From: Escallonia rubra | Taxonomy: Eukaryota; Streptophyta; Magnoliopsida; Escalloniales; Escalloniaceae | Length of the DNA stretch: 64,000 nucleotides | Direction: 5' to 3' | Assembly (NCBI GenBank): GCA_033065855.1 | Contig: JAVXUO010000370.1 | Coordinates: forward strand, 62,001-126,000 | In this document: piece by piece, positions 12,422-24,564 of the stretch | How the letters are laid out: each line of letters begins with the position of its first letter | Numbering within the stretch: the stretch's first letter is position 1 | Made by a program: the position numbers and the translations under genes | Notes under the pieces: generated by a model | Database searches by the model: none | Told to the model about the DNA's origin: nothing | The model's input: only the letters and a program-made list of their open reading frames with translations

Positions 12422-15400
12422 GCTCTCAACCAAGTTTTGAATTACATTGGGGGCTTTCTGAACCACAATGAAACAAAATCTCATAATATTGCTACCGAGC
12501 TACTGACGAGGATTTTGTATTCTTCTCAAGGCATATAAAAAGAGAATATCTATCTTTTAGTTTGTGGTATCCTCCAATAAATCATAAGGGTTTCAAAGAA
12601 ACACCCAGCACCAATGCAGCTATAGCATCCGAGTTTTGACAGTTCAAGCTCGTCCAATATTGTAATTCCACATCCAGGGTTTCCCAAATGACCAAATCTT
12701 GAAACGTTTTTATCTATATTTATCCACCAAGAACAGTTTAAACAAAAAGAATAAGGATGAATTACACACGCCACCCCTGAGGTTTGCCCTAAACTACACA
12801 CGGCTCCGCCTAAGTATTTTTATTACTCCCCGCCCCTTGTAGTTTGTTATTGTGTTACATAACACCCATTTCTGTTAGGGTATCGTCAAGAGAAGTTAGG
12901 GCACCTTTCAATTATTATGATATTCCTAAAATGCCCTCTTCATCTTCTTCCTTACAACCAAATGCTTCACGGGCAACCCCACCACCCGGCAACACCCACC
13001 GGCAACCGATCGCGACCCACCAACGCTGACCCCAACAGACCCACCAACGGCCACCACGACCAACCACCACCGGCCCAAATCGGCCTACCCACAACCACGT
13101 CAGCACACCACGACCAACAACTGCTACCAATCGCAAAACCATATGCCACCCCTAGCAACACCCTCCTGCGACTGATCGTGACCCACCAACGTCGACCACT
13201 TGTCATCAGCCACCATATCCACCAACGGCCACCACACTGACCGCCAACAACCAACGAACGATCAAACAAAGCCCGTTGCCGCCACAATCCCCATGACAAC
13301 CAGCCAAACCCACAACCACGTAACTTGATTAAAATTTTCAGGCAAGCTATTACTGAAAAAAGACCCAAGCCCTTGCTCGCTTCTCTGCGCTCGTCGGTCG
13401 TGCGCCTCGGCCAAGTACTCCGGTGATCTCAAATCAGTGCGGCGGCACCTATTTTGGGCAGTGGTGGATCTAGATTGACGTTCAGTGGTGGTGGTGGGAG
13501 GTGAAAACAATTGGTGGTGCGGTTGGTGGTGTGAGTGGCCGTGGATGTGCAGTAGGTGATTGTGCGGTTGGTGGTTTGGCCAATTTCAGATTCGCGATGT
13601 ATTGTCTTCGCGGAGAGGTGGTGGCCGACGGTTGTGGGTAGTGGTGATGGGTCGTGGTGGATGCAGTTGGTGGCCCGTGGCTTCGTCGGCAGTGGGTGTG
13701 GCAGTCCAGAGGGTGCTGCTGGGGTGTGTGTGTGTGTGTGAGAGAGAAAGAGAGAGAGGGGTAAATTGACCTGTTTATCAGGGGTATGACCGTCCTTTCA
13801 TTAATTTTGTTAACTCTGTCAATAGAAAAATAGAAATGTGTAGCTTAGTGTAATAAATATACTTAGGCGGAGCCGTGTGTAGTTTAGGGCAAACCTCAGG
13901 GGTGCCGTGTGTATTTTACCCAAAGAATAATTATCATTACTACTTAAAAATTGGAAATGCATTTTTCTTTTTTGCCAACAAGATATATAATTGGGAAGTA
14001 GTATGCATAAGTAGATGACTAATAGATTTGCAAACCACAAGAACTATGGTCAATAAGAAAATAATAGCTATAGAAGACTTACTTTAGCAGAGCTTCACGC
14101 CAAGAAGGTTCCAGATAAAAGCAATAGTTCAAATCCAGATCTTTAAGAGTAGTATTCTCATCAATTTCAACCTTGTCTGCAGAACGTCCTAGGGAGGAGC
14201 CTTTCAGATCAAATCTCCGATGAATCCTTAATTCCGTGCAGAACATATTTCCCATTACTACAAAGCGGAACTGCAAAACAAAAGTTACTACGTTTCTTGT
14301 CTATGTGATGCAACAATAACGATAAATATGCACGTTTTACACTTAGAAGCCTCTGCAGCAAAAAGGTAATAATATACAGCTTTACCTTCTGGCCACTTGA
14401 TGGTTTTATCCTGTGAAGACCAAAAAATTTAGTTATAAGCGTGTTCTCATACGTCCGCACATGATGGTGATAGTTTGGAAGCATTTGCAAAAGAACCTAC
14501 ACATGAGAACACCGATTAGAAGAAATTAAGCAAAATAAAAACTTCCTAGAATTCACATTTCAACAGGAACAAGCACCTTGAACATGCATGAAGTAATAAC
14601 TATAACATGTCAATCATGTCAAATCTTTGTTGGTATAAAAACCAACCGATGATGTTGATAAGCTGATAAGAACGTCTTGAATTCACTATTCTTCCTGCCG
14701 GTATGCTGGTTCTCCACTTTACATGCTCCAGAAATTATCAGAAAGAGGCATTTGAAAGGTCAAAAACCATATTTCCAGTAGGAATTTCCATTATCTCGAC
14801 AATTTTACAGGTGATCTCTCTTGGTTGCAGAATTGTCCAACTAGTGACTCTCCGGCGCAGGAACTCTCGAACCAGCTCTTCTCCCACCCAAAGACAAGTA
14901 TTACCGATAACTCCCACCTCCCCCCCAATACTATTTTCTCTTTTTCATTCCTACATTTTTTAAATTTTCTTGTGTGATTACCAATTGAAATTCTATTTTC
15001 AAAAACACCAAATTCAAATGCTATTTACCAACTCTTTGCAAATATATTATCGCAATTCAACCCACTCATTTTCATTTGTAGATGTATGGAAAATGGTATT
15101 TAAAAGATGTAGAGGATTTATCGTAATTTTTAAAGTGGTATTTATGTCAATCATTAGTTTGGTTATTCTGAGAATGGTAACCAAAGAAGTTAATAATTTT
15201 TTTGAATTTTTTTTAAAAGGCAACTTTTTCATATAAGAAACATAAATACGAAAACAAAGAAAATGATAACCAAGTTTCTAAAAAGTATGTGTTTTAAAGA
15301 AGTTTCTGTCATACTTTTGGTGAGGGTAAGCAGTGTCTTTTCATTTTGGTCTCTCATGTGAGCCAGTTCTAAAGTTTTTCGGTCATTTCGTAAAAGTGCT

Positions 15401-18400
15401 TATGTGCTTGGGAAGCTAGAGTAGAGCCTTTTCAGTTTGGTCTCCAATTGGAGTCAACACAGAAGTTTTTGGATCATTTTGGAAAAGTACTTACGTGCTT
15501 GGGGAGTTAAAGAAGTCTGATATAAGTGGGAGGGGTTTACATCACAATTGTAGCATCTCTTGGAAGATTGGATTGGCTTCTCTTGGAAGCACTGGAGTTC
15601 GTATAAAAGAAGACAAGTCTGCCTTCTCCAGCACTTTTTAAGAAGAAAGAGCAGATAAAATAGCAAGATTGAGCTTCACCTCCGCAACAGCTAGGGTTCT
15701 CAAGCATTGGAGGCTTGGGTCACAAGGATTTGACGCTGTGGCGCCTACTGATTCCTCTGCCGCCGCTATACGCACGAGAGGCCGGCACAAAGCCGCTGTT
15801 CTCTGCCTAATTATCTGCTGCAGTGATCTAGAATATTGTGTTTAAAGGTCTTTTCTCCAAGAAGATAGTAACTTTCTTCCTGTTGGATTGTCAAGTGGAG
15901 TACTCCTGATTTTCTAAGATTCCAGCATATGTAACATCAATACGTGAATACCTATTGCATCCTTGTTGCATCAGCTGGTATCTAGAGCAACTTTCTTTAA
16001 GGCTGCTTTTGTCTTGGGTGCTTTGCGCTGTGAAAAGCATCACTGAAAGAAGAGGTCGTAGGGGCAGAAATGCAATGGTAGACATGTTTGAATGAAAGAA
16101 CAAGTTCAACATCTCACCCAACTGGTTACTCAAGTAACTAATGACCGTAACCGTGGAAATGGAATCAATAATGAATTTGATCATGCTCGAAATGCTACGA
16201 ATAAACCTAATCACTCTACCGGGAAGATGAGAAGGAAAGTGATAATTTAATTGATGGCAGAAGATCTGATCTGCATAGGGGTGCTCAAAATAATAGAGGA
16301 TGTTAACGATGGGAAGATCGCATAGTACACGCTTCCAGAATTCTCAAGAGTGTGGGGTCCAAATTCATATTGCTGAATCTAATGGTGACATACTAACATG
16401 GAACCAGAGGGTTTCTTGGATTGGGTGGATAGCATTGAAAGTTATTTCGATTGGAAAGAAGTACCAGAAGAGAGAAAGGTGAAGCTTGTAGAAGCGATGC
16501 TAAGAGGTCAACTTCAAGTGGAGGCATTACCAAATTCATAGAGACTTAAGGAGCAAAAGAAGAAATTTAGAGGTGGGTTAAGATGAAGGAGAAGCTGAAA
16601 GCTCACTTCATGCCTCGGGATTCTGAACAAACTCTGTACAGAGTGAAAACCTACGACGACACGAGAAGTCACGGACAAGGAGTACCTCATGATTTCCAGA
16701 ACTTGTCATTGAGGACTAATCTCTCTAAAACAGAGAGCTAAAATGTTGCGTCGATATGTAATGGCCTTAGACTAGCATTGAAGATCGGATGAGCCTGCAA
16801 CACCCTTATAAAGTCGGTGATGTTTACAAGCTTGCACTAAAAGTTCAAGCCTGACTCACTCGCGGTTCATCTAGAAGGCTTCGTTATGATAGCAACGCTA
16901 ATGCTTCAACTAGCAGAGCAAAGAACACCAGTCGCAATGGGCGTACAACTATTCCTCTACGTCCTCAAACAGTAACAGTTGGAGGAGTGTCCAAGGATGA
17001 CCAAGTAACCAAAGTCAGAAATTTTCATGGATTAGCCACATCTTATAGGCATTTCATCAAAAACTCCAGCACTATAATAGCTCAAATTACAGAATGCATC
17101 AATTGTGGAGAGCTTAATTATAGTTCGGAGGCTGAAAAGAGTTTTGAAGAGAGAAAGAGGATAATGACTCAAGCAGCCATACTAAATCTGTCAGACTTTG
17201 AAAAATATTTTGAGGTGGATTGTAGTGCATCAAAGGTTGGACTTAGTGTTGTTTTAAGTAAATGGAGTCCGGTCACATGCTTTAGTGAGAACTGAGAAGC
17301 CCAATAATTCTCGCAAGATTACTCCACATATGACGTTGAGTATTTTATGCTATTGTTCAAGCCTTGAAATTTGGGCAACACTATCTGATCCAAAGGGAGT
17401 TTACCTTGCCTACGAAGCCATGAAGCCTTGCGCTACCTCAAGCTAAGTCGGAGGCATGCCAAATGGGTGGCAATTCTACAAGAATACACGTTTTCTCTCC
17501 GACAACGAGGCTGGTTTCCAGAACAAAGTTGTTGATGCTTTGAGTAGAAGAGTTTACTTTGTTAAGAGCCATGTCAATTAGTGTTGTCGAGCTTGGAAGT
17601 GATCAAGGAGCAAACAAAGACAATTCTTTAATGATAAATATTAGAGAAGCACAGAGTTCGGGACAAGAATGTATGTACAGTGTTGATTGTTAATGATGGT
17701 TGTTTGTTTAAAGGTTTCAAGTATGTATACCAGGAGATTGTTAAGGAGCTTTTGATTGCTGAAATGCATGAAGGGGGCCTTGGGTCACTTTGGGCTTTGG
17801 GTCACTTTGGCAGTGAATTTGGTGTCTTTGGACAACAGTGCGGAGAGATGTGTATCAGAATATCAATAGGTGTGGTACATCCCATGTATTTAGTGGGCAG
17901 CAGAAAAATACAGGTTTGTACACTCGATTATTAATTCCTGTGGTTCCATGGGTTAAAATTAGCATAGTTTGTATTGGGGATACCGTTGACAGCAAGAGGA
18001 GTTGATTCCACTTCCATCTTTGTTGATCAATTTTCAAAGATGGCTCATTTCATTGCATGTAAGAAGACTTTAGATGCAACCCAATGTGGCGACTCGTTAC
18101 TTTCAAGACATGGTCAGATAACAGGTTTCCCTATCCTATACCATCAACTCCTCATCAAGACACTTAATTTCGTAGCCATTTTTTGATACCTTTTGGAGAT
18201 CATTGGTTACTAAATTGCAATGTAGCAGAGCATATCACCTCCAAACAAACAGATGGACAAAGTGACAAACAGAAGTAGGTAAATCGGAGTTTGAGAAATT
18301 GTTGAGATGCCTAGCTAAGGACAACATTAAGCAATGGGGTTAGATTTGCCTTAAACTGATTTGCTTATAACAGCACAATGAGTAGGTCTACTGGAAAGAG

Positions 18401-21400
18401 CCCTTTTCAATTTGTCTATAGGCAAAACCAAAACAAAGTAGTCAATCTTATGGATGTGTCAAACCAGCCGCGACCTAGTTACGATGCTATAATCTATGCT
18501 GAAATTTTGAATCAGGTTCAAGAAGAAGCTAAATAAAAATTGACTGAAATCAATTAATGCAATAAAGAAGCTGATGATCTGCACCGCAGGTTCAAAGAGT
18601 TCAAGATTGGAGATTGGGTCATAATTTTCCATGGAAAAGAAAGGCTTCCAGCAGGTACTTATCACAATAAAAAGCGAGAAAGGGCCACGCAAGATATTAC
18701 ACAAATTTGGTAATATTTCCTATGAAGTCAAACTCCCTCATGCTCTAGACACATTCCTATCTTCAATATAGCATATATTCACAACTTTCATGGTGATTCA
18801 CATGCAGAATTGGGCAACGGTGGTGTTAAAACATCAAGTGAGGTTACTGCAAAACAGAAGCACAAGGTTGAAAAAGTTGATCCACGTCTGGGAAATTGAA
18901 CTAAGAGTGCCATATTTAAGATTTCTCATCAAGTGAGCAGGACCGCCTGACTATAAGAACTCATGTTTAAGCAAGGAGGAGTTTATGGAAATTGACACTG
19001 AGATCTTCAAGCTGCATAATTGGCAACTCGAATAGAGTCGAGTTCTTTCTAACAGGGGGCTGTTTATGCTTAGTTTCTAAAAGTCTGTATTATAAAGTAC
19101 TTTCTAGAGTACATTTGGTAAAGGTAGTAGTGTCTTTTCAGTTTGCTCTCTAATTTGAGTCAACTCTGAAGTTTTTAGGTCAATTTGTAAAATTACTTAT
19201 GTGCTTGGGAGTTAGAGAAGTCAATATTGTGGCTTCTCTTGAAGTGGTAGTTGGCTTCTCTAGGAAGCTTTGGAGTTGGTATAAAAGAAGATAAGTCTGC
19301 CTTCTCCAGCACTTTTTAAGAAGGCAGGAAAGAAGAACAGTAAGATTGAGCTTCGGCTCCACCCCAGCTAGGGTTCTCAGGCATTGGATGTTCGGGTTTT
19401 AAGGATCCGAAACCGCGGCGCATTCCCATCCCTTTTTCGCTGTTATACGCGAGAGCGGCCAGCACAAAGCAGCTCTTTCTACGTCATTCTCTGCTGCACA
19501 GATCTAGGACATTTTGTTTGAAGGTATTCTCTCCAAGTTTCCAAGAAGTTACTGAGATTCTTGCTGTTAGATTGTAAAGTGGAGTATTCTTTGTGATTTT
19601 CTAAGATTCCAGCCTATGTAACATCAGTATGTGCATATCTAGTGCATCCCTGTTTGCATCAGCTTGTGCCCATGCTTTTTAAGGGTGGTTTATCTGTGCT
19701 TGATCAACTCATATATCATTTCTCCAATTAAAAATTAAGTATAACGATGGCTTTTGAAATTTTAACCTGACCTACAGAAAATGTTTGTAGAATAGATTTG
19801 TTCTGGTAGGACTTTCATGTAGATCTTGAATTAGCAACCAGAAATATCACCATGGGAAGGAATATACACATTTCTCCATTCCCAAGAGTCCTTTCTCAGT
19901 AGAGAACTCTGATGGAGGTAGTATCAACCTTCAATCATTACAACATATCATCACGACGTGGAGAAATTTGCATCCTTGAGGTTGCAAAACCAAAATCCCG
20001 GAAGAAATAACCAATAAAGGCAGAGAAAGAAATAAAACACTAATCAGTGACCAAGATACAAATGGGATGGCACACCTTCACTTCGGATTTTCTAAGTGTC
20101 TTAATCATGAAACGATCATCTTGAGACAGGAAGAAGACACTACCACTTTTCCCAGGAGAAGAAAGTTCCCTAAGAGCATCATTTCCACAAATGGACATCA
20201 TGTAGTCAGCAGCATCAATCTTAAACATCTCCCTTAAATTCCTGCAGTAACAGTACCTAGCTTTTTAGTCCTGAATATGGAATCTGAAATGGGGAAAAAG
20301 TCAATGGTGTATGAATTTGAATCTTTTATGATGCCATCACAAGGATGGATAGAAAAATTGGGAGGCAAAAGCCTAAAAAAGTACAAACTCATTTTAGCCA
20401 AGTAGCTCAAGAGCAAGGCAAACCATACTACTATAAACAGGAGAATCAAGACATGCACTTGTATAAACAATAACTTACACAAGGATATCAAAACAGGATA
20501 CTTGCTGCAAAATTTTAGAAGTTTTTTCATTTTTACATGGTTTAAGTGCCTCCTCCAGTCCTCCTCCCCCTCCCTCTTTCCCAGTCCAAACAAAAGAAAA
20601 GGAATGTCTGCCAGTATCAGACTAGTTACAGAAATGGAATATAGAGACAGGTCTTATTCTGTATTTCAAAACACAGGTCTTATTCTGTATTTCAAAACTT
20701 AACTCTGATTTGCAGCTCATCACACTATAAATGTTTCCTGCCGCTCCTATATACAACTTGCCATAAATTGGGCTTCTTTAAGTGCAAGTGAACGATCAAT
20801 ATTGACGTTGGACCACCAGGCATCTAAAGGAGGAGGACTCTTTAATTGCCCCTTGCAAAAGACCTCCCACTGGAAGTGATGCAATCCACAAGACATGCAA
20901 GAACGATTAATTCCCAGAATGCTACAATGCAAGGCAGTAAAGCAGAGTCATTGTACAATGCCACAAAAATCTTTGCTAATATTGTTTTCTGAACCTTCAT
21001 TTATGTTCCCCTCAGTTGTCTTTAAGTGATTCAGATGTAACATCTTTGCTAATATTGTTTTCTGAACCTCAAAGTACTCGCCTAATTAAGTCATTGTACA
21101 CTCCCACAAAAATATTAAAATTCAACTTAAATTAGTGAACGATAAACTATTTTTTTCGTATTCTCTACTTTGACCAATTATTCATTTCCTTGTCTAAATT
21201 ATAGTGTAGAAAATGCCAATAGGCACGTCTTTTGTAAAATTAACAAATGTCAAAACGTAGACAATGTAGTTACTTTTGTACTTGTCAACCCTCGCGTATA
21301 ACAGCCTTTAACGGAAAGATTATACTTGGCCAAATGAGATAGTTTAGGGGCTCAATTGGTCAAATGATATTTGAGGATCTTAGTGGGATTTTGACAATAA

Positions 21401-24400
21401 TATAAGGACCAGTGATGCATTTAGCTCTGTATTTCTTAACTACCAAATTTTGTACAGTGGGGGCAAGCTGGCTTGCTTTACCACTTGAATGCTGAACCCA
21501 ATTTCTTTAGGCAATAATATTGATCTAAAGAAAAGCTACAAGAAAATGTTGTAAACAATCGACCGATTGTAACTTTCTACATCTGTATATTCCCTAACAT
21601 AATTTGACACTTATCAGAAAGACAACATAAAATGTTTATAACAAAATCCTTCACGAGAAAGGAAGTCACTCATTCAACCTAAATTGCCAGAATCTGCAAA
21701 TAATATTCAGGCCAGAAAGTGCTAGAAACTGGAAGAAACAGAAGAGAGGAAATTTTTCGCAAATTAAACCAAGGAATTGCATCAAAGAAATATGAGATGA
21801 GAACCCAAGTTTTTATTAATGTAAAGAAAAAAAAATTGAAATCGCAACCAACCTGAAAACCATCGGACAATAATCTTTCCACTTGAAATCCTCTGACTGG
21901 TGAGGGGGCGTTAATTGGGACCCTTCTTTAGGAAAACTCATCCAGAAGCTCGCCCGAGGACCAAAATCAGAAACTCTTACTTCTCGTCTTTGTATGGGTG
22001 TAATTTTCCCCACCGTATATCTGATCAGGTTCTAACAAACTTTCAAGTTTGAAATTCCAAAAGATATAAGAAGCTATGAGATGATAATTAAATATGTATT
22101 ATTATTAGCTATGCCCATTCAAGCCAAAAAATCGTGATTATTTGTAACTATATATGCTAAGCTATGAAAGCAACAACAAGCACAAGAAAAGAATCGCTTT
22201 ATTTAATTTCTGCAAGGAGAAACCCATCGATATTCTCATGTCCTAGCAAACAACCCCCCCCCCACCCCCCGCCCACCCCCCCACCCCACCCCACCCCAAA
22301 CCCAAAAAAAAACAAAACTCTATCGACCAATAAAATGGGTGCTATGTTGGAAACAATAACCTGTGCCCTCAGAAGACATGTGTAGCATAAGAAATAGGAT
22401 ATTGTAGTTATGTTGCATCACGACTAGTTAACAAGACATCATAAAATAGTGTGAGATAAGATAGTGATGCAGGACAGCCTTATGCAAGCTTTCCGTGTCA
22501 GATAGGATAGTAGGGTCATAAAGGGGGATGCATGAGCAACATGAGAAAAAATGAGGTGGAACCCCGCAGAGCAACAAATAAGGTGTGAGTGTGTAGAATT
22601 TTGCTGGAGTTGGTTTCAAGTTCAAGCAGGAGAAGTACTATTTAAAGAAACAGAAAGCACAAAAAAGTTTTACAAACCATTTTCTTCATCCTGTCAAGTC
22701 TAAATAATAGACTCCACAAGTCTATGCAAGTATAAGATTTTCACTACAGAACTTCCACAAGGTAGGTGGGATAAGAGCTTGGGCTGCACAGGCTCTGAGC
22801 CTTTGGACGCCGCCACTGGTTCAAATAATGCAAAGGCTGTACCTACCCCACCCCTCCCTCAACCATATTGGTTGAAACAACACCGTTAGGGGCCCTTCAA
22901 CTTCCAGAACCTGAAGAATCTAATAACAATAAGAGTTCCCAAAGTTCAACCCAGTAACTTGGCTCTTATGGTCTTCAGAGTCAAGTCCGACTTCCCTGCT
23001 TGTGGAGCGAAAGGCTTACCTTTAACATCTTCATTCACAGATAAGCAAAACAACCCAGAAGTCCAGTACTCAGTAGTTCGACTAAGATACCAAAGGACAA
23101 CAAATTATACCCTTACAGTTAAATAAACAGCCCCCTTGTTAAAATGGCATCAAATTTTTTTATTGATATTTACCACGAGAGAATGCAAAGGTATCTCATA
23201 TCCGAGAGAGGACCAGTATTAATCTATAGGAAACAGAGGGACATATTCATGGTCAAGACGATGTACCTGATTCCAAGCTGCAAACTGAGCATCAAATCAT
23301 AACTCCTGTGACCCTTAATGATTGCTTCACCTGGCCTCTTTACCTCCTTCACTAGCTTCTTTTGTCGTCGTTTTGCTCTTTTGGATGACGAAAAACTATT
23401 GCTCAGCACGAGCTCACTGATTAAAACACCTTGCATATATTCTCTTTCCAGGATTGGAGCATTTATGTCGGCCACATTTTCTCCACTATCCAAACCAGTC
23501 TCGGACATATCCAGTGATACGTTATGTCCAAGTCCTTTCTCGATAGCAACCTCAAGACTCCAGCGTCTTTCTAGGGAAACATTTGCAGGGCGAGATTGCT
23601 CCAGATTTAAGAGATTACCATTGGGGAGCTTATCAGATGCATTCCGTTGAGATCCTCGGCTCCCAACAACCTTGATATTTCCCATATCTACTGAAGAAGC
23701 ATGTTGAATATGTGAAACTTGATTCTGTTTTTTTAAATCAGGCAACAACCCTCGCTTTCTTAGAGCATTAAGATACAGTTCTTGTCTGGCTGGAAACCTG
23801 CTACCTTTTGGATAAAAAGACCCTTTTCCATCCTTTAGACCACGCGTCCAAGTTCCCACATAGCAACCCCCATCACTCCATGTATAGACTCCAAATCCAT
23901 GCATCATGCTGTTTAACCAGCTTCCTTCATAAGAGTCCCCATTTATCCAAGTAAGAGTTCCTTTCCCTGACATTTTCCCACCTTTCATATGTCCCAGATA
24001 CATGTTTCCGTTAGACCATGTATACTTACCAGGCCCTTCCACAGTTCCCTGAAGCCAAGAGCCTTCAAAGATGTCTCCATTTGGTTGAACTTGATATCCT
24101 AACCCATGCTTGAGGTTCAATCGCCACCGCCCCTTATAGGTCATTTTGTTCGGCCCAATATACGTCCCTGTTCCATGCATATAACCACCTGAAAATTCGC
24201 CCTCGTATTCAGCTCCAGAAGGCCATTGAAGTTTTCCATATCCATGTCTCATCCCCCGTCTCCATTCACCATTATATTTGCAACCATCTGACCAAACATA
24301 CTTCCCTGAACCCTCAGGCACATTTCCAAGAAGTGACCCGGAATATAAATCCCCATTGGACAGTAAGAGTTCTCCGACTCTGAAGCTAGCGGTTTCAGAA

Positions 24401-24564
24401 GAACTAGAAACTTCACCATTGGTCAGCGTGGTCAGATGGTCGTTTTCATAAAATGAATTAGCGTCAACAGATTTTGTCCTATTCGACAAAGTAAGTCCTC
24501 CTGCCTTACTTGACAAAGAAAGTTCTCCTTCGACATTATAAACAGTGGCCACAGGACCAGACAT
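9832..24564 (-). CDS. PIP5K9: Phosphatidylinositol 4-phosphate 5-kinase with MORN repeats, complete, 8 coding exons
   Basis: This enzyme phosphorylates PI4P to PI(4,5)P2, chiefly at the plasma membrane. Coding exons: 24564-23267, 22020-21853, 20241-20076, 14496-14386, 14270-14083, 12316-12159, 11341-11179 and 10108-9832 (stop TAG). All junctions are GT-AG and join in phase to 842 residues, close to Arabidopsis PIP5K9 as I recall it. Exon 1 encodes a serine-rich start (MSGPVATV) and eight MORN repeats spaced 23 residues apart (YSGSL at 74, YNGEW at 97, through YVGTW at 235). Kinase features are intact: K536 in FMIKT, DLKGS at 602-606, MDYSLL at 659-664, IID at 788-790, and the activation segment between. 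Introns are long; intron 3 (5.6 kb) holds a retrotransposon and intron 5 a MULE. The family is near certain; the PIP5K9 assignment rests on the N-terminus and MORN linker. Confidence 0.95.
12385..12421. repeat. TA microsatellite in PIP5K intron 5
   Basis: This is a run of alternating TA/AT interrupted by a single CA. It lies just upstream of PIP5K exon 6 in the gene's direction, inside intron 5. Confidence 0.85.
12755..13921. mobile_element. Mutator-like element with long TIRs and perfect 9-bp target duplication
   Basis: The element starts GGATGAATTACACACGCCAC and ends with the inverted form of GGGTAAAATACACACGGCAC. The two TIRs stay aligned for about 70 bp, through a shared TTTGCCCTAAACTACACACG block and CCGCCTAAGTAT. 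Both sides carry the identical 9-mer AAAGAATAA (12746-12754 and 13922-13930), the target-duplication length typical of MULEs. It lies in PIP5K intron 5. No transposase is present. The interior (about 12950-13740) is CCACC/GGTGG-rich with CCGGCAAC words and ends in GT and GA microsatellites (13720-13760). It may be captured host sequence, as in Pack-MULEs, but no parent gene could be identified. Confidence 0.8.
15264..15973 (+). repeat. 5' LTR
   Basis: Begins TGATAACC and ends GCATCA. It aligns with the 3' LTR throughout, for example at CTTCTCCAGCACTTTTTAAG and CTAGGGTTCTCA. A TATA-like GTATAAAAGAAG lies at about 15600-15612. It is about 100 bp longer than the 3' LTR because of an internal duplication (15330-15424 against 15425-15505). 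Confidence 0.7.
15976..15988 (+). other. Primer binding site
   Basis: TGGTATCTAGAGC follows the 5' LTR by two bases. It matches the usual plant initiator-Met primer site TGGTATCAGAGC with one extra T. Confidence 0.7.
16402..16900 (+). pseudogene. gag remnant
   Basis: From 16402 one frame reads [20 protein letters not shown] followed by [14 protein letters not shown], the conserved capsid motif of Ty3/gypsy gag. Downstream the frame is broken by stops and shifts. No zinc knuckle was recognised. Confidence 0.7.
16987..17295 (+). pseudogene. RT/RNase H connection remnant
   Basis: This 102-codon frame matches the end of reverse transcriptase and the start of RNase H in Ty3/gypsy elements: [17 protein letters not shown], then AEKSFEERK, then [17 protein letters not shown]. 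The catalytic reverse transcriptase core that should precede it is absent. Confidence 0.75.
17740..18440 (+). pseudogene. Integrase remnant
   Basis: The zinc-binding region survives as [16 protein letters not shown], which contains a short internal duplication. The core region survives as [19 protein letters not shown] followed by [11 protein letters not shown], and a later frame gives [11 protein letters not shown]. Several stops and frameshifts separate the pieces. Confidence 0.7.
19061..19661 (+). repeat. 3' LTR
   Basis: Begins TGTTTATGCTTAG after the purine tract AACAGGGGGC and ends GCATCA. A TATA-like GGTATAAAAGAAG lies at about 19273-19285. It aligns with the 5' LTR from start to end. 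Confidence 0.7.
20650..20700. repeat. Two tandem 26-bp units
   Basis: AGGTCTTATTCTGTATTTC followed by AAAACA(C/T) occurs twice back to back in PIP5K intron 2. A separate 28-bp direct repeat, beginning ATCTTTGCTAATATTG, lies nearby at about 20970 and 21041. Confidence 0.8.

Larger units (their letters stand above)
15264..19661 (+). mobile_element. Decayed Ty3/gypsy LTR retrotransposon in PIP5K intron 3
   Basis: Two direct LTRs enclose a tRNA-Met-type primer site and remnants of gag, RNase H and integrase in plus-strand order, antisense to PIP5K. All frames are broken. Protease and most of reverse transcriptase are missing between gag and RNase H. The LTRs differ at many positions and by an internal duplication in the 5' copy, so the insertion is old. 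No target duplication was found. Confidence 0.8.

Noticed and set aside
12917..13368. Overlapping open frames on both strands, proline- or glycine/tryptophan-rich
   Set aside because: They are translations of the low-complexity CCACC/GGTGG interior of the MULE; they are open on several frames at once.
17680..18186. Open frames that could be taken for host genes
   Set aside because: They are broken integrase pieces of the Ty3/gypsy element.
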